Assembly: GCA_051294375.1 (NCBI GenBank)
Contig: CM119270.1
Span: 11,342,141-11,406,140 of the forward strand
From: Paraspadella gotoi
Taxonomy: Eukaryota; Chaetognatha
DNA: 64,000 nucleotides
Direction of reading: 5' to 3'
The first letter of the stretch is position 1; each line of letters opens with the position of its first letter. A program made the translations under genes and the position numbers. The notes beneath the pieces are model-generated. The model saw only the letters and a program-made list of their open reading frames with translations. It had not been told where the DNA came from and ran no database searches. Below are positions 61,858-64,000 of the stretch, piece by piece.

Positions 61858-64000
61858 AAACAATTTTTTGGTTTTTTTAATCTTTCCTTTCGGTTTTTAA
61901 TTAAAAAACTCGTGGTTTTTCATTTTTAGCTCTCTTTATATTTTTTCGCCCCGAATGTTCTCTTCTTTGGTTTTTTACAAAGTTTGTTTCCTAAAATATT
62001 TTTATTTTTTTTTAAATCTCGTTTTCTTGTCCAGAATTTTAAATTTTTTGTTAAGGCCAATGCTTATTTGCAAAAGCTGTCGCGTAATTGCAATTAACTA
62101 GGTTTAATTATTTAAAATGTGTTTATAAAATAGTTTCTGTTCGATGAACCTGTGAAGAATAACTACCGAATAAAAATTGTTTTAAAAAATACGAAATGGA
62201 TATTGGTGTATATTCAAACCTTTAAATACTCAATTTACCAATGTCACAAAGCACATCCTTTTCACCAAACAATCCCTTTTAGAGCGTTCACCATCCATCT
62301 CCCAATTAAATTGGCGGTGAGGAGAGAAGCTTTTCAATTCACGGGGTGAATAAAACTTGTTACGTGATTTCTGCACTGCTTAGCACGCTAGCAACGACGA
62401 GTCCTCGCACCGCCGGTTTTATTCATCGTTGCTCCCTTTCTATTTCTCTCTCTCTCTCTCTCTTCTCTCTTCGTTCTTTCTCTCTCCTCTCTCTCTCTCT
62501 TCTCTCTCTACTCTCCCGACTCTCCCTCCACCGCCAAAGCCACGTTTCTATCGGCGCATATTTCTTCCCATTATCCTTTCACTTTTATTGCTTCTTTTTC
62601 ACGTTTTGTTCGATAAATTTCGGAATAGGGGGAAAAAAGATGACTTTTTTTTTCAAACGAAAAATCAACTAAAATTAGTGAATTGGAGCGAATACGTTCA
62701 AACGTTATTCAGTAGTATGGAAGAATATTTTCAAATAATATATTGCGTTTTTTTAAAACGTTTAGAGAATTTTAGCTCGTTGAGTGAGAGTAAAAGGCAC
62801 TGGGATAAATTTCGTCGTGTGTTCAATTTGACGTAGAAAAAGGACTTACAAAGAGAGAGAGAGGAAAGAGAGAGAAGATGTGAGAGAGAAGAGAGGAGAG
62901 AGAGAGAGAGAGAGAGATGAGAGATAGAGAGAGATAGGAGAAGATGGGAAGGAGGAATGAAGCTTCCAAAATCTTTTTTCCATTTCCTTCCATTTCTCTT
63001 TGGAGTCAATAGCGCCAATTTACATTTACGAGGAAACTCGATCTCTTCACTCCAGTGAGAAGAGAGAGAGACGAGAGAGGAGATGAGGACGAGAGAGTGA
63101 GAAGAGGATCGAGAGAGAGAGAGAAGGAGAGAGAGAGAAAGGAGAGGAGAGAGACTATAGAGATCGGAGAGAGAGAGAGAGAGAGAGCTTTCCTTTACAA
63201 ATCCCATCTTGGGGATTACTTTTTTAGTAATCCTCGAAAAACTATCCAGTTTTTTTGTTTTTTTTTTCCAATCGTTAAAACTTTAAAAACTCAAAACTAG
63301 CAGACTTCAACCAATTACAATTTCGCCTTTTTTTCATCATCTACTTGAATTACTTATTCCATTGTTATAATAAACTCTTGCACCCAAATAATTCAAACAG
63401 ATTAAAGCAGTTTCTCCGCGGAAAAGAAATAACGATCCGCTCATCGTTCTTTGTCCTTTTTTTCGGAATTTGTTTTCAAACCGAAAACGCACCTGGTGTC
63501 GCATGGATGAAGTCCGAATCCAGACAAATGGACTAACAAATGATTTTGAGGTGAACTCAAAGCGAAGTCAAGCAAACAAAAATGGTGCTCAAATTAAATG
63601 CATTCACTTTAATTTACTGTTGGCCACTTACCATTAAACATTAAACTCCCTCATTAAAATGGTCCATTGTAATAATACAAATATCTCAGCATTGAAATAT
63701 AACAACGAATGGGAAAACCGCGTTTTGCCCAAGAATCCGCTTTTTCTCAGGTGGCGTCCGTCATCGTCCTCGCGGTCATCATCGTCGCCGTCGTCGCCGT
63801 CCTTTCGCTCCCGTCGTCAGGTGGCGTTTTGCCCGTTCGTCAAATTTTCGGAATTTCTCGCCAGACAAATGGTCCGACTTCGCTGCCGTTTCCCCCTACC
63901 GATGTTTTCCCCCCAAGGGTTTTAGCGTTTACATCTCATGGGAGAGAAAGTTGTAGGGTAAGGGTAAGGTCCGACGTTCTCCTACGAACTCCCTAATCAC
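61858..64000. repeat. assembly duplicate, copy B (continues past window)
   Basis: It starts directly after the 25-N join and repeats 58813-60972 with numerous one- to three-base indels, many at homopolymers and dinucleotide tracts. CT and GA tracts here are irregular (about 62446-62517, 62850-62940, 63055-63187). About 120 bp at 62940-63060 are not seen in copy A and may be the content of its second gap. Confidence 0.85.

Overview
The window is eukaryotic nuclear DNA and almost entirely non-coding. There is no dense gene layout, no operon, no rRNA or tRNA that I can support, and no CRISPR array. Splice-type junctions, very abundant (GA)n/(CT)n dinucleotide tracts, many CGT/ACG triplet tracts that show no CpG loss, and AT-rich spacers with small hairpin elements suggest an arthropod. 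A hymenopteran insect is my best guess, from general impression rather than a diagnostic gene. Scattered runs of N and two internally repeated flanks show a short-read draft scaffold whose gaps were partly patched, apparently with error-prone long reads. Layout: bases 1-2239 are upstream and probable 5' leader sequence. Bases 2240-3383 (+) hold the best gene evidence: a long, low-complexity first coding exon that ends in a hydrophobic signal-like segment and a consensus phase-1 splice donor. The rest of that gene is not recognisable here, so most of the window may be its first intron or intergenic. A second, shorter exon candidate of the same design lies on the minus strand at 45062-45239; it also ends in a signal-like segment and a phase-1 donor, but shows no ATG. 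The space between and after them holds microsatellites, polypurine/polypyrimidine tracts of 250-500 bp, several minisatellites (periods 19, 21, 22, 42, 43, about 60-66, 84 and 171 bp), and three hairpin or terminal-inverted-repeat elements (23132-23562, 45518-45974, 52615-53100), two of which share an internal block. There are also a hairpin-rich unclassified segment (35704-35985), a few CpG-dense segments, and motif clusters that could be regulatory: nuclear-receptor half-sites near 44361-44443 and ATGGC/GCCAT arrays at three places. Two blocks are present twice: 10111-11390 with 11588-12880, and 58813-60972 with 61858-64000. In both pairs the second copy differs mainly by small insertions and deletions, so I read them as assembly duplicates. 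Statements about splicing, regulation and mobility are inferences from local sequence; no database search was possible. Nothing seen amounts to a clear new multi-gene system. The most unusual leads are the paired signal-exon designs, the hairpin chain at 35704-35985, the related hairpin elements, and the ATGGC-core arrays.
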